A stretch of 58,270 bases of DNA from Planctomycetota bacterium. GTDB lineage: Bacteria > Planctomycetota > Planctomycetia > Planctomycetales > Planctomycetaceae. Positions 35,881-44,840 of the stretch are shown here, in pieces. A program made the translations under genes and the position numbers. How positions within the stretch are numbered: the first letter of the stretch is position 1; the number at the start of each line of letters is the position of its first letter. The DNA lies in contig JAHZKX010000068.1 of NCBI GenBank assembly GCA_022600195.1, positions 66,184 to 124,453 on the forward strand, read 5' to 3'. The notes under the pieces were generated by a model. The model did no database searches. It worked only from the letters and a program-made list of their open reading frames with translations, and had not been told where the DNA came from.

Positions 35881-36959
35881 TTGGCGTAGGCCATCCATTT
35901 TGGATTAACGACGGCCTCGGCTTCCATCAACCTGACGACTTCGTCGGCTACATCATCGCTGATTTCCAGGTGAGTACTAAAACCGACACAGGATGCGTTG
36001 ATTTCGCCTAAGACATATTTGTCGGCTCCGGAATTATCGGTATCCAGGATAAAATCGATAGTCCAGATCAGTGGCAAGTCATAGTTACCCAATCGTTGCT
36101 GGATCATGGGAATATTTTTCGTAACCGATTGCACCAGGTCCGGCCATTGGTCCGGGGTTTCGTAGGTGTATTTGGCACCTGAGAACAATGTTGCAGAAAA
36201 TGCGTCCGCTTCTTCTGCAGGCTTCTTATGCACGATGTTGACGACTTTATTCCGTAACATAAATACGCGAATTTCACCTTCTTTAATGCGTTCCAGGAAG
36301 GGCATATCCAGAATCATGCCCCCTTCACCGTCCAGGTATTGCACACAGAAGTCGATAAACTCGCCGAGAGGCATAATCTCGACATGGTTATCTTTGGCTT
36401 CGGTACATTTCACCTTGCATTCCAGACCAATCGATTCACTACCGTTGTCTTTGCCTTCGATAGCTTCGACGCGCCAGATGCCTTCCCCAGTAGAACCCCG
36501 GTTTTGCTTGGCGACACGAACGCCGTGAGTCAGACTTTTGGGAAATTCTGATTTGAAGGTCTCAAAGTCGTAGTAGCACCTGACATCATCGGGCACAATG
36601 TCGGTTCCTTTGAGTTTTTCTACAGCGTTCTTGGCACCGTAGTTAATCATGGCATCCGGATGAGGCAACCCGACGACCCCTTCTTTAACGAGTTCTCGAA
36701 GCATTTGAAAGTAGCCGGTTTCGTCGCGCAGATTTCCCGGATTGACGCGACTGATGTAGGCTCCTGCTTTTTCACATGTATAACGGTAAATTTCCCCGCG
36801 GTCTTCATCACGATAAAAAATGATTTCTGAAGTCCAGCCACGTTTAATAAGAGAATCAATGATCGGTTTAGAATCAGGCCGGTAACCGTAGCTTCCTTTA
36901 TCGGATCCACCACTGGCTTCAAAAATAATGACATGCTGCTTCACTGCTCGTATCTCCAA
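35877..36959 (-). CDS. Cj0069 family protein (ATP-grasp-like)
   Basis: 360 residues, cytoplasmic. It resembles the Cj0069 family: an N-terminal preATP-grasp-like part (VIIFEASGGSDKGSYGYRPD, SLIKRGWTSEIIFYRDEDRG), an ATP-grasp-like core with GVRVAKQNRGSTGEGIWRVE as Gly-rich nucleotide loop, KEGEIRVFMLRNKVVNIVHK, and IWTIDFILDTDNSG with LGEINASCVGFSTH as the metal-binding end (E-I-N). Enzymes of this fold ligate a carboxylate to an amine or thiol with ATP; the substrate here is unknown. ATG 36959 is used; a Met or Val slightly further in is possible. The gene seems to stand alone, with a structured 5' region above it. Confidence 0.8.
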   Translation of the reverse strand: MEIRAVKQHVIIFEASGGSDKGSYGYRPDSKPIIDSLIKRGWTSEIIFYRDEDRGEIYRYTCEKAGAYISRVNPGNLRDETGYFQMLRELVKEGVVGLPHPDAMINYGAKNAVEKLKGTDIVPDDVRCYYDFETFKSEFPKSLTHGVRVAKQNRGSTGEGIWRVEAIEGKDNGSESIGLECKVKCTEAKDNHVEIMPLGEFIDFCVQYLDGEGGMILDMPFLERIKEGEIRVFMLRNKVVNIVHKKPAEEADAFSATLFSGAKYTYETPDQWPDLVQSVTKNIPMIQQRLGNYDLPLIWTIDFILDTDNSGADKYVLGEINASCVGFSTHLEISDDVADEVVRLMEAEAVVNPKWMAYAN

Positions 36960-37307
36960 AATTAGACATATAAACTTACAACGCTAGCCCGGAACAATGG
37001 TCGAGACTATCAGCCAACAAAGACATGGGGTGGGTGCGACGTGACCACTTTGGGAGTTTTACAGCGAGAGCGCGCTCAAATCTCAACAAAATCCCAAGTG
37101 GAGAGAACCACCCGAAACCTCGGAGATTTTTCGCCCTTTTAAGGTCGCTTAACCACCGAGGCTCTTAATACGGACTATTTTATCCTATTTTATTTTTTTT
37201 GGAAAGAGTCAAGCAGACCTACAACGGATATTTTTTACAGAATGTAGAATATTTTTCTGTTCCCAATGTTAAGATTTGATGAATGAATTAACTTCACTCT
37301 TGAAAAG
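36960..37307. other. Intergenic region with inverted repeats
   Basis: 348 bases upstream of the Cj0069-like gene. It contains the imperfect inverted repeat CCACTTTGGGAGTTTT (37046-37061) / AAAATCCCAAGTGG (37089-37102) around a GC-rich loop (GCGAGAGCGCGC), and a second pair CCTCGG (37119-37124) / CCGAGG (37156-37161). Both would lie in the leader of the minus-strand transcript. No open frame has coding character. Confidence 0.55.
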
Positions 37308-37648
37308 CTATTCAAGAAACAGATCGTAGACGTCATCAGGATAAAGCCCGTCGAGTCCTGATAAAGCAATCTTGGCCTCACCCAGAGATTTGCCGTTGCA
37401 AGAGACCCGCACCAGGGCCGCCACGGGATAGACATCCCAGTCTGCATTGTTAAGAGGTAACATGTAATGCGCCAGATTGCGCGATTGCACTTGAGCGATC
37501 CTCGTTTTTTTACATCTTCCGCTGGCGACCACTGAGATGTTAAAGCAAAGATCAGTGCCACAACAACAGAGCCCATTCTATCCCTGCGTTTCATACTTGG
37601 TTTCCCTGCCTCACTCATTTGGTTTGTGCCTTCTGTTGTGACGATCAT
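37308..37648 (-). pseudogene. Small secreted protein gene with a frameshift in an A-run
   Basis: Two frames combine into one sensible product. The first starts at ATG 37648 (overlapping the DUF2007 stop as ATGA; inner Mets at 37618 and 37594 are alternatives) and gives a signal peptide, RRDRMGSVVVALIFALTSQW then SPAEDVKK. The second frame continues TRIAQVQSRNLAHYMLPLNN, ADWDVYPVAALVRVSCNGKS and LSGLDGLYPDDVYDLFLE to the TAG at 37308. The switch falls exactly at a run of seven A on the coding strand (37505-37511); eight A would make the fusion continuous. As printed, the first frame instead runs on as nonsense to 37235. No family is recognised for the secreted domain. It is the second gene of an operon with the DUF2007 gene. 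Confidence 0.6.
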
Positions 37649-38226
37649 TTCATAAAGAAATCCCAGAGAAAGTAGAATATTGTATAAAATGCATAGAATA
37701 AAAACCCAGCCATGGCTAAATCGATCAGGAAAGCGATCTTCACCTTGCGTCGATTCTCTGGATTGAGTGGCGTCGAACCAAAGAAGATTGTTACTAAAAT
37801 CGACAGCGAATAGACCTGCAGTGGAATGAACAGGACTCCCAGAAAAGCCGCTTTATACGCACGGTCCACCATTTCATCAAACTCTGAAACCGGTTGCTCC
37901 TCTTCACCGTCTTCTTCTTTCTCCTGATCGAAATCGTTGCCTGCTCCTTCATTCCAATCGTCGTCTTCACTCTCTGCTGTTTGCCAATCTTCTTCGGTGA
38001 TGGTTACCGGCTCGTGTGCATCAAGTATCTCGAAGGCACGGTCGACATCAGACTCGGCGACTTGAACCTTAATCCCGCCGACCGCGTTACCCATATACCA
38101 GACCATGCCCACTGTTTCTGCATCTGAAAGAAAGGCACGAATGCCTTCCGCCTCAAGCTGGTTGCGAACCAGACTGGCTTCCACGGGAGTATTCAGTGTG
38201 GCGACGGTGACTAACTCATCCGACAT
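37645..38226 (-). CDS. DUF2007 domain membrane protein
   Basis: 193 residues. The N-terminal 70 residues are a DUF2007 (putative signal-transducing protein) domain: LVTVATLNTPVEASLVRNQL, EAEGIRAFLSD and GIKVQVAESDVDRAFEIL. A 45-residue acidic linker follows (EEDWQTAESEDDDWNEGAGN and EEDGEEEQP), then a membrane domain of two or three helices (AAFLGVLFIPLQVYSLSILV, AFLIDLAMAGFLFYAFYTIF). The DUF2007 fold is PII/ACT-like and may bind a ligand or protein; no partner is known. Its stop overlaps the start of the frameshifted gene downstream. Confidence 0.85.
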   Translation of the reverse strand: MSDELVTVATLNTPVEASLVRNQLEAEGIRAFLSDAETVGMVWYMGNAVGGIKVQVAESDVDRAFEILDAHEPVTITEEDWQTAESEDDDWNEGAGNDFDQEKEEDGEEEQPVSEFDEMVDRAYKAAFLGVLFIPLQVYSLSILVTIFFGSTPLNPENRRKVKIAFLIDLAMAGFLFYAFYTIFYFLWDFFMK

Positions 38227-38297
38227 GTTGGTTTCCTTATGGGACTCACCTGCTTCGAATCAAGCTGGATATATGGCGTCCTTCAGTTCATTCTCTG

Positions 38298-38999
38298 CTA
38301 AGGCACTTTGACTGTCAGATTATCATAATGGATCGACTGTTTGGGGGTGACCAGTCCGATTTTGTCTTTGGTTTCGTGGGCGATGCCCGGGGAATGTAAT
38401 GAGCCGACAAGAGTGCCGTCGATAAATGCCTGCATCAAATCGCCTTTAATGCGGACATTCACGGTGTACCACTTGCCCTCTTTCAATTTCACCGGGAAGC
38501 TGGCTTCCGATTGTTTTAACAGTGCCTGCGTTTTACTGTCCAGTTTTTTGCCTGCTTTGCGTTTTTTGAAGATTTCGTTATTGAAGACTCCGGTCTTGCC
38601 GTCGCGTAGAATGACTTTGTTTCGGGAGATGATCACGCGACAAATATGTCCTGCGTGCGTCTCTTTGTAGCGATGCTGATTAAATGTCAAATTTGTCGAC
38701 CTGGAACCTTCGAATTTGATATCAACTGTGAGTTCCAGATCCGAACAGGGTTCCACGCGCAGTTGATGTACGGCTGCGTGCCCGCCGTCCTTTTCTTCAA
38801 TGCCCACCAGAACCCCGTCTTTGAGAACTGATGAACTCTTATAAAGCGACCACTGCCTGCCCAGTTTGGGGCTTGAAAAGTTGTCGCTGAAACGCTCGGT
38901 TTTGTAGAGATCACCCGAGAGGGGCGCTGGCTGTCCCGCCAACAGAGGCACATACGAAAACAAGATCATAAAAATTGTGAGATGAGCACGTAAAGACAT
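38298..38999 (-). CDS. Secreted DUF1080-like (LamG-fold) protein
   Basis: 233 residues from ATG 38999, preferred over 39035 because AAAGGTCTC precedes it and a compact signal peptide (SLRAHLTIFMILFSYVPLLA) follows. The mature part is one concanavalin-like sandwich related to DUF1080 (3-keto-disaccharide hydrolase domain): FSDNFSSPKLGRQWSLYKSS, a CSDLELTVDIKFEGS strand block, and the end KIGLVTPKQSIHYDNLTVKV. The gap to the DUF2007 start is 71 bases on the same strand. Substrate unknown; it may bind or cleave an oxidised disaccharide as family relatives do. Confidence 0.78.
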   Translation of the reverse strand: MSLRAHLTIFMILFSYVPLLAGQPAPLSGDLYKTERFSDNFSSPKLGRQWSLYKSSSVLKDGVLVGIEEKDGGHAAVHQLRVEPCSDLELTVDIKFEGSRSTNLTFNQHRYKETHAGHICRVIISRNKVILRDGKTGVFNNEIFKKRKAGKKLDSKTQALLKQSEASFPVKLKEGKWYTVNVRIKGDLMQAFIDGTLVGSLHSPGIAHETKDKIGLVTPKQSIHYDNLTVKVP

Positions 39000-39205
39000 C
39001 GATGAGACCTTTAGGAATGAGGAATTAAGAGACATTCAGCGGGGCGACGTTACCTCTAAAAGCAGAAGTGGTTCTTAGAAATAACGAAATCCGATTTTGA
39101 TCGTCTGTCATTCTACACTTGACTTAATCGATGATGCCAGTCATTTTCGATAATAGGGATCCAACATCATATAATCCTCGCCATGTACAACCTCAGGATG
39201 CAAAC

Positions 39206-40258
39206 ATGTTCCACAAGCTGTTGATTACGTTGACTTTGATTTCTGGAATGCACGTTGACTGGGAAGTGAGCAGAGTGCATGCCGCGTCCTCACCCGCGCT
39301 GATTGTCGGGCAGCTTGTAGATGCAGTGCGATTACGGGGCACGGAAGATGTCTTTCTTCAAGGTGACTTTGCCTATCTGCCCTGTCGTGAAGGGAAGCGG
39401 CTTACTATCTGCTCGATTCAAGATCCCGCGCATCCTCAGATCGTCTCCAGTTTCACCCATCCTCAACTGGGAGAAGCTGCGGGCTTTGCCATCAATGGCG
39501 ACACGATTTACCTCACATCCATGAGCACGCAACGACTGCTGGTGATTGATGTGACGGACAAGTCATCTCCGCGTCTGCTTAGTTCCGTGAAGGTCGGCGA
39601 TAAAGGTGTGCTCTATAAAGCCGCCTACCGAGGTGGCTACTGCTATATTCCCAATCTGACCGAGAAGAAACTCTTCATTGTTGACGTTCACAACCCAAAA
39701 CAACCAACTGTTGTGGGATCCGTTTCGGTCACTACAGAAAATGATGGCCCGTTCAGCGTGATGCTGCGCGGCGATTATGCATTGGTGGGAACCATTTTTG
39801 GGAGCCGTAATCGTTTAGCTGTGGTGAATGTGAAAGATCCTGCGCAACCACGATTAGTGACACAAGTCTTCGGACCAGACATTGGTCAGGTGAGCGGCGA
39901 TGCCATCGGAAATCTTTACTATTCCGTTTACTGGAACAATAACGTATTTCTCATTTTTGACATTTCCGACCCAGGCCATCCCCGACTCCATGCCAAACTG
40001 GTTGATAAACGACTGGGCAAGCCGAACCGTTGTATTGTTTCCGGAAATCGGGCTTATCTGCCAATGGTCGAAGGCAACGGCGTTGCGGTGATCGATATTT
40101 CCAACTCCCGGCAACCCAAATTCTTGACCGCCTATCGCGATGCCGTACTGCTGAAGAAAACGTACGGCGTGGCGGTCCGTGGCAATTTGTTGTTTGTCGC
40201 GTCCCGTGAAGGGAACAGTCTGGTTATTTTAGACCGACGTGTTTTGGAAATGAAATAA
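39206..40258 (+). CDS. Secreted LVIVD-repeat beta-propeller protein
   Basis: 350 residues from ATG 39206, chosen for the CAGGATG ribosome site and signal peptide (MFHKLLITLTLISGMHVDWE region); the frame is open 25 codons upstream without such features. LVIVD blades repeat at about 40-45 residues: LLVIDVTDKSSPRLLSSVKV, LFIVDVHNPKQPTVVGSVSV, LAVVNVKDPAQPRLVTQVFG, LIFDISDPGHPRLHAKLVDK and VAVIDISNSRQPKFLTAYRD. Such propellers act as surface binding platforms; no enzymatic motif is seen. The gene stands alone. Confidence 0.85.
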   Translation: MFHKLLITLTLISGMHVDWEVSRVHAASSPALIVGQLVDAVRLRGTEDVFLQGDFAYLPCREGKRLTICSIQDPAHPQIVSSFTHPQLGEAAGFAINGDTIYLTSMSTQRLLVIDVTDKSSPRLLSSVKVGDKGVLYKAAYRGGYCYIPNLTEKKLFIVDVHNPKQPTVVGSVSVTTENDGPFSVMLRGDYALVGTIFGSRNRLAVVNVKDPAQPRLVTQVFGPDIGQVSGDAIGNLYYSVYWNNNVFLIFDISDPGHPRLHAKLVDKRLGKPNRCIVSGNRAYLPMVEGNGVAVIDISNSRQPKFLTAYRDAVLLKKTYGVAVRGNLLFVASREGNSLVILDRRVLEMK

Positions 40259-40305
40259 ACGCAATTCGCTTACGGTACCTTGGAATTATTTTCAGGCAGT
40301 GAGAC

Positions 40306-41211
40306 TTACGGTCCGGTAGTGATCACACAATCTGGTAATACGGCATTCAGTTTAGTCACTCCTGCCTCTGTTACTTGTGTATCCTTGACATAGAGCGTGC
40401 CTAGATTCGAACATTCTTTGAGTTGCATTAGCCCAGCACCCGTAATTTGTGTGTTGCTCAAATCAAGATAATTCAGGTCCTTCAGACCTGCTAGATGGAT
40501 CAAACCAGAATCAGTCACTTTAGTGCCCCGCAAGCTGAGTCGTTTCAGACTTGTAATATCCTTCAGATGTAAAAGGCCTGAATCGGTGATATTAGTTTGA
40601 TCGAGCCAGAGTCGTTCTAACTCTTTGTGATTTTTCAGATGAATCAACCCGGCATCGCTGACTTGTGTATTGGGTATAAAGAGATGTTTCAGGTTTTCCA
40701 AGCCTTTCAAATGAATCAATCCAGGATCACCCACTTGTGTATCGTTAAGTTTAAGACTTCCGAGTTTTGAAAAACATTTCAGGTGTTTAAATCCAGCATC
40801 GCTGACCTGTGACTTACCAAGATTAAGACTTTCAAGATTCTTGAAGTCACTTACCCAGATCAAATCTGAGTCACTGACAGAAGTATTGTACAAATTGAGC
40901 CGCGAAATCGAGTCAAGCTTAATGAATGTATTATTCCCCCAGATGTTGAAGCGAAACCTTGAGAGAAAAGGAACCTTATTAATATCCGGTTCAATGACAC
41001 CAAAACTGCCACCGAGTGCGCCAATTTTTTGAATGACTCTGTAATTATGTACCGCCGGCATGGCGATCAGCGTCAATAAAATGAGAACTGAGAGAACTCC
41101 CATTCCCCAGAACCATTTGGATCGGAGAACTTGTTTCAGGATACCGAGGGTTGAATGTTCATTGAATTGGCTCATCAAAGTGTTCGATTTCTGACCGAGT
41201 AGAATTTCCAT
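40306..41211 (-). CDS. Membrane-anchored leucine-rich-repeat protein
   Basis: 301 residues (a second Met, at 41175, is an alternative start). One N-terminal membrane helix (FWGMGVLSVLILLTLIAMPA) anchors the protein; the C-terminal part carries about eight 24-residue LRRs of the LxxLxLxxTxVTDxGLxHLKxL type, for example LGSLKLNDTQVGDPGLIHLK, LKHLFIPNTQVSDAGLIHLK, LERLWLDQTNITDSGLLHLK and LKRLSLRGTKVTDSGLIHLA. This cysteine-poor, RI-like repeat is common in planctomycetes and presumably binds proteins in the periplasm. No partner is evident. Confidence 0.85.
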   Translation of the reverse strand: MEILLGQKSNTLMSQFNEHSTLGILKQVLRSKWFWGMGVLSVLILLTLIAMPAVHNYRVIQKIGALGGSFGVIEPDINKVPFLSRFRFNIWGNNTFIKLDSISRLNLYNTSVSDSDLIWVSDFKNLESLNLGKSQVSDAGFKHLKCFSKLGSLKLNDTQVGDPGLIHLKGLENLKHLFIPNTQVSDAGLIHLKNHKELERLWLDQTNITDSGLLHLKDITSLKRLSLRGTKVTDSGLIHLAGLKDLNYLDLSNTQITGAGLMQLKECSNLGTLYVKDTQVTEAGVTKLNAVLPDCVITTGP

Positions 41212-41322
41212 ACATATTTCATGTGATGTTCTATGGAACGTTGTTTTAACAGAAAGGGATCAAAGTTTTCGAGATTTCACTGTATCCCTGAAATCAAGCA
41301 TAGCATGCCTGTTAAATGTTAT

Positions 41323-42225
41323 TTATGGCCCAGAAATCTCTTTTTGAAGTTGCGGCCAGGATTCTGCGACGACGAAAACGCGGTCGATTTCATGGCAAAT
41401 CGACTGCTGACACGTTAAGACGCTGATGAGAATTGGCCATTCCTTATTCATGAAGTGCGTTTCAAGTTCAGACTTTAGTTCTTCGAACGACTTCAACTCT
41501 TTATTTTCAGGACTGCTAACTTCGGGAGAGAGCCAGTACGGTTTATGCATCACTCTAAACAGGCGATCTTCGTTTGGATCATTCAGCCAGGAGAGTTCGG
41601 AGTGGCGAATCCAGGTTCCCCGTAAATGCGCTGCGGACATCTTCTCGGGTAGCTGAGTGGGTGGGCTCACGTGCGGATGATAAAAAATCATACCTTTCAC
41701 GAATGCTTTACTCAGTGTGACTTCAGGGAAATGTTTTTTGCCGAAGGGAAGTTGATGTTCCAATAAGCGTTTGACTTTCTTTTCGAACCAATCAGAAACG
41801 TTGGGGCCGATAAAGTGGCTTCCCGTTGTGTTGACCTCTGGATAATACAGGAAGAATTTGACCGCGGTCTCCCAATGATTCAATCTGCCTGCTGCATCTT
41901 CGAAAAGAAAATCGATCTCGCCTATGGTTTGATTGCCTTCACGAATCTGCTGTTGTATTGCGACGATTTTTAAATGACCTATTTTCTCCAGCCAATACAG
42001 TACCAGTCCTTCGAAATACTGACCGACTCGAAATTTTGCATAGGGAGCCAGAAAGTTCGCCAGTTCGCGCTCATCAATAGACGGTGCGTTTTCAAAATCA
42101 GCAATTCCATTTTCTTCTTGAGGATCAACGATCAATGACGGGCTTTGGATCGCCCATTTTAAATCACGTTGAAATTGGGATACAAAAACATCTGGAGCCG
42201 GCTCTGTTTCGTGTTCATCGTGCAT
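41323..42225 (-). CDS. DUF1853 family protein (PD-(D/E)XK-like)
   Basis: 300 residues, cytoplasmic. DUF1853 features: FQRDLKWAIQSPSLI near the start, FRVGQYFEGLVLYWLEK, and the core GEIDFLFEDAAGRLNHWETA followed by VKFFLYY, which matches the E-x(n)-D-x(n)-E-x-K arrangement of the PD-(D/E)XK nuclease fold with K at VKFFL. No experimental function is known to me for the family. It is the second gene of a two-gene unit with the gamma-glutamyltransferase gene (30 bases between). Confidence 0.83.
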   Translation of the reverse strand: MHDEHETEPAPDVFVSQFQRDLKWAIQSPSLIVDPQEENGIADFENAPSIDERELANFLAPYAKFRVGQYFEGLVLYWLEKIGHLKIVAIQQQIREGNQTIGEIDFLFEDAAGRLNHWETAVKFFLYYPEVNTTGSHFIGPNVSDWFEKKVKRLLEHQLPFGKKHFPEVTLSKAFVKGMIFYHPHVSPPTQLPEKMSAAHLRGTWIRHSELSWLNDPNEDRLFRVMHKPYWLSPEVSSPENKELKSFEELKSELETHFMNKEWPILISVLTCQQSICHEIDRVFVVAESWPQLQKEISGP

Positions 42226-42255
42226 AGTGAAATAGTTTCTTCAGTAAGTTCGTCA

Positions 42256-43944
42256 TTAGTAACCAATGGCGAGTCCGTCTTTGCGTGATTCGGTGGCTCC
42301 TTTGAGGACACCTTTTTCCCCGTCGATCATGATCCCCTGATACCCGCCAAACTCACCCATTGACCGAATCACATGGTGCCCTTTTTGTTCTAATTCTTTG
42401 ACGACCTGATCAGTGACTCCTGATTCCACTGAGACCGTTCCCACACCTTGCGCGGGCTCTCCCGTGGGAGTGGCATCCCCGAGATGTCGTATGCGGGCGG
42501 CATCGCCGGCTGCCTGCACGTTCATTTTGAAATCAATCAGGTTGACCAGAACCTGCACATGCCCCTGAGGTTGCATATCACCGCCCATCACACCAAAACA
42601 GAACCAGGGCTGATTATTGTGTGTCACCATCGCGGGAATAATTGTATGAAAGGGTCGTTTGTGTGGTTCCAGGCGATTGAAATGAAACTCGTCTAACGCA
42701 AACAGAGCGCCCCGATTCTGCATTACAAAACCCAGATCGCCGGGCGTGACATAAGATCCAAATCCATGAAAGTTACTCTGAATCAACGAACAGCAGTTTC
42801 GATCTTTATCGACAACGGTTAAATAGACGGTATCCCCTTTTTGCAAAATGGGGTCACCGGCGGGCACATTGGCAGCCGCTTGATTAAGATTGATGCGCTG
42901 TCGTTGCCGGTTCGCATATTCTTTTGAGATCAACTCCTTCACAGGCACATTTTCGAAACTCGGGTCCGCATAAAATTTGGCACGGTCCGCATAGGCCAGT
43001 TTTTTTGCTTCCACAAACAAATGCCAATATGCGGCACTGCCCGCTCCCAATGATTCGAGGTCAAACTGCTCCAGCAGATTCAATATTTCCAGAGCCGCGA
43101 TCCCCTGACCGCTGGGAGGCAGTTCCCAGACATCGTATCCACGGTAGTTGGTGGAAACTGGATCGATCCAGTCATCACGATGATCGGCCAAATCCTTCAG
43201 AGAAAAATGGCCGCCGTGCTGCTGACTGAAATCGACTATGCGTTCTGCGATCGAACCCTCATAATATTCCTGAATGCCTTTCTCTGCGATCAACTGATAC
43301 GTGTGCGCCAGACGCGGATTCTGAAAGAGTTCTGCTTCACGCGGTGCATGCAAACCCTCAATCAGAAATGTCTCAGCGGAATCGGGCCAGCCTGCAAGCT
43401 TCTCAGCCGCGTTGTTCCAGTAGCCGGCGATAATCTCGGTCACCGGAAATCCTTCTTTGGCGGTCTGAATAGATGGTGTTAATAACTCCGCCAGTGATTT
43501 CGTGCCAAACCGCTTGTTTAAGGTATCCCAACCGCTGACACAGCCGGGTATTGACCAGCTTAACAACCCGTCAAAGGGAATCGATTTTAAATTCCGCTTT
43601 GCAAATTCTTCACGGGATAAACTGTGAGGACTTCGTCCGCTGGCATTCAGGCCGAACATTGCTTGCGACTTTGCATCCCAGTAAATCGCGAAGAGATCGC
43701 CGCCGATTCCACAACTCATGGGCTCAACGACGCCGAGCATGGCATTTACGGCAATGGCCGCATCCACGGCATTTCCGCCTGACTTCAGAATATCCAATCC
43801 GACCTGAGCGGCGAGGGGCTGGCTGGTGGCCACCATGCCTTGTTTCGCGACAGCTACAGAGCGACTTTGTTTCGGCTGACCATAAGGGCGATCATATCCC
43901 CCGCCCTGCTCCAGCTGTGATCGAAATTCAACCGAATCATTCAC
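42256..43944 (-). CDS. ggt: Gamma-glutamyltransferase family protein
   Basis: 562 residues, N-terminal nucleophile hydrolase. Family blocks: GGNAVDAAIAVNAMLGVVEP, MSCGIGGDLFAIYWD, PPSGQGIAALEILNLLEQFD and GDTVYLTVVDKDRNCCSLIQ, where the Thr after GD is the expected autocleavage site and catalytic nucleophile. This GDTVYLTVVD form is that of the YwrD-like branch rather than of E. coli GGT (TTHYSVVD). No signal peptide is visible, so it would be cytoplasmic, unlike classical periplasmic GGT. It may hydrolyse gamma-glutamyl compounds such as glutathione; the substrate preference cannot be read off. Confidence 0.88.
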   Translation of the reverse strand: MNDSVEFRSQLEQGGGYDRPYGQPKQSRSVAVAKQGMVATSQPLAAQVGLDILKSGGNAVDAAIAVNAMLGVVEPMSCGIGGDLFAIYWDAKSQAMFGLNASGRSPHSLSREEFAKRNLKSIPFDGLLSWSIPGCVSGWDTLNKRFGTKSLAELLTPSIQTAKEGFPVTEIIAGYWNNAAEKLAGWPDSAETFLIEGLHAPREAELFQNPRLAHTYQLIAEKGIQEYYEGSIAERIVDFSQQHGGHFSLKDLADHRDDWIDPVSTNYRGYDVWELPPSGQGIAALEILNLLEQFDLESLGAGSAAYWHLFVEAKKLAYADRAKFYADPSFENVPVKELISKEYANRQRQRINLNQAAANVPAGDPILQKGDTVYLTVVDKDRNCCSLIQSNFHGFGSYVTPGDLGFVMQNRGALFALDEFHFNRLEPHKRPFHTIIPAMVTHNNQPWFCFGVMGGDMQPQGHVQVLVNLIDFKMNVQAAGDAARIRHLGDATPTGEPAQGVGTVSVESGVTDQVVKELEQKGHHVIRSMGEFGGYQGIMIDGEKGVLKGATESRKDGLAIGY

Positions 43945-44351
43945 GAACGAACTCCCAGGTGATGAAAAGAAATTTGCCCTTTGTAATCCATGACAACAGT
44001 CAGGTTATCAGGTTCATGATTGTAGCAGGAACCGTTCCGTTCGCCACGCAACCGATAGACTATACATGGTATAAGCAAATGTGTGCAACGAATCTGGTAG
44101 TCCACCGGAAATCAATGTTTCTCTATAGCAGAGCATGAAAGATCCACTGACTGCTCCATTCACTCAAACACCTGCTCTTTAGATATCCCAATACCCTTAG
44201 TGAGGATTTGAACCCTCATCAATCGAAAAATAATTTCAGAAAAATTGAGAAAACTGCGAAACTATTCGAAAGTTTGAACGTTAAATCATGGGGCCTTCAT
44301 ATCTTCATTGACCGCGCGATCTTCTTCGCACACACATTCGGGAGAGAAACA
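43945..44351. other. Intergenic region, divergent promoters presumed
   Basis: 407 bases between the gamma-glutamyltransferase start and the start of the Gly/Lys-rich peptide gene. Plus-strand frames here are antisense overflow and lack ribosome sites. The peptide gene's ribosome site GGGAGAG is at the end of this stretch. No hairpin or RNA gene is recognised. Confidence 0.55.
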
Positions 44352-44759
44352 ATGACTGACAAGGAACTGATCCAATCGATCGAGAACACACTTTCGCAAA
44401 TCGATCCGGATCGACGTAATTTTCTGCGCAAGATACTGCTTGGCACTGCTACCGCAGCTGCTTTACCCATGATGTCATCAACGGCATTTGCGGAAGAGCT
44501 TGAGCAAAGAGGTGGCAAAGGCAAAGGTGGTGGTAAAGGCGGCGGAAAAGGTGGCGGCAAAGGGAAAGGCAGCAATAGCGGTGGAGGAAAAGGGAAAGGA
44601 AACCAAGGTGGATCCGGAAAGGGTAGTAGCGGATCTGGAAAAGGGAGTGGTGGATGCGAAGGAAAAGGTAAGGGAAAAGGTGGTGGTAAAGGCAGCAGAG
44701 GGAAAGGGAAAGGCAGCGGCAAAGGAAAGGGTGAAAGAAACGGGAATAATGAGGAATAA
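44352..44759 (+). CDS. Tat-exported Gly/Lys/Ser-rich peptide
   Basis: 135 residues from ATG 44352; GGGAGAG lies seven bases upstream, and the longer open frame from 44208 lacks a signal. The N-terminal 28 residues (TDKELIQSIENTLSQIDPD) are acidic and helical, then comes a twin-arginine motif DRRNFLRKI, a hydrophobic stretch LLGTATAAALPMMSSTAFA and a likely cleavage site after AFA. The mature part, about 85 residues, consists almost wholly of GKG/GGGKG/SGKG units with one Cys (GGCEGKGK) and an NGNNEE end. No family fits. Such a leader-plus-low-complexity layout is expected of an exported structural or modified peptide. It precedes the PqqD-TPR-methyltransferase gene by 146 bases with a terminator-like hairpin between; a substrate relationship is an inference. 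Confidence 0.75.
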   Translation: MTDKELIQSIENTLSQIDPDRRNFLRKILLGTATAAALPMMSSTAFAEELEQRGGKGKGGGKGGGKGGGKGKGSNSGGGKGKGNQGGSGKGSSGSGKGSGGCEGKGKGKGGGKGSRGKGKGSGKGKGERNGNNEE

Positions 44760-44840
44760 CTCAATACCCGTTTCGTAATTCCAATTTGCTGCGCCGTCTT
44801 TCTTAAATCTTTTTTGAAAACGGCTTGATCCTGAAAGTTC

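Noticed and set aside
43551-44138. Plus-strand frame of 195 codons across the start of the gamma-glutamyltransferase gene
   Set aside because: Antisense to strongly conserved GGT sequence, with His/Arg/Pro-biased composition and no ribosome site.
44508-44740. Regular GGxAAA repeats that look like a CRISPR or tandem-repeat array
   Set aside because: The period is that of codons in a low-complexity protein, units vary in length and there are no spacers.
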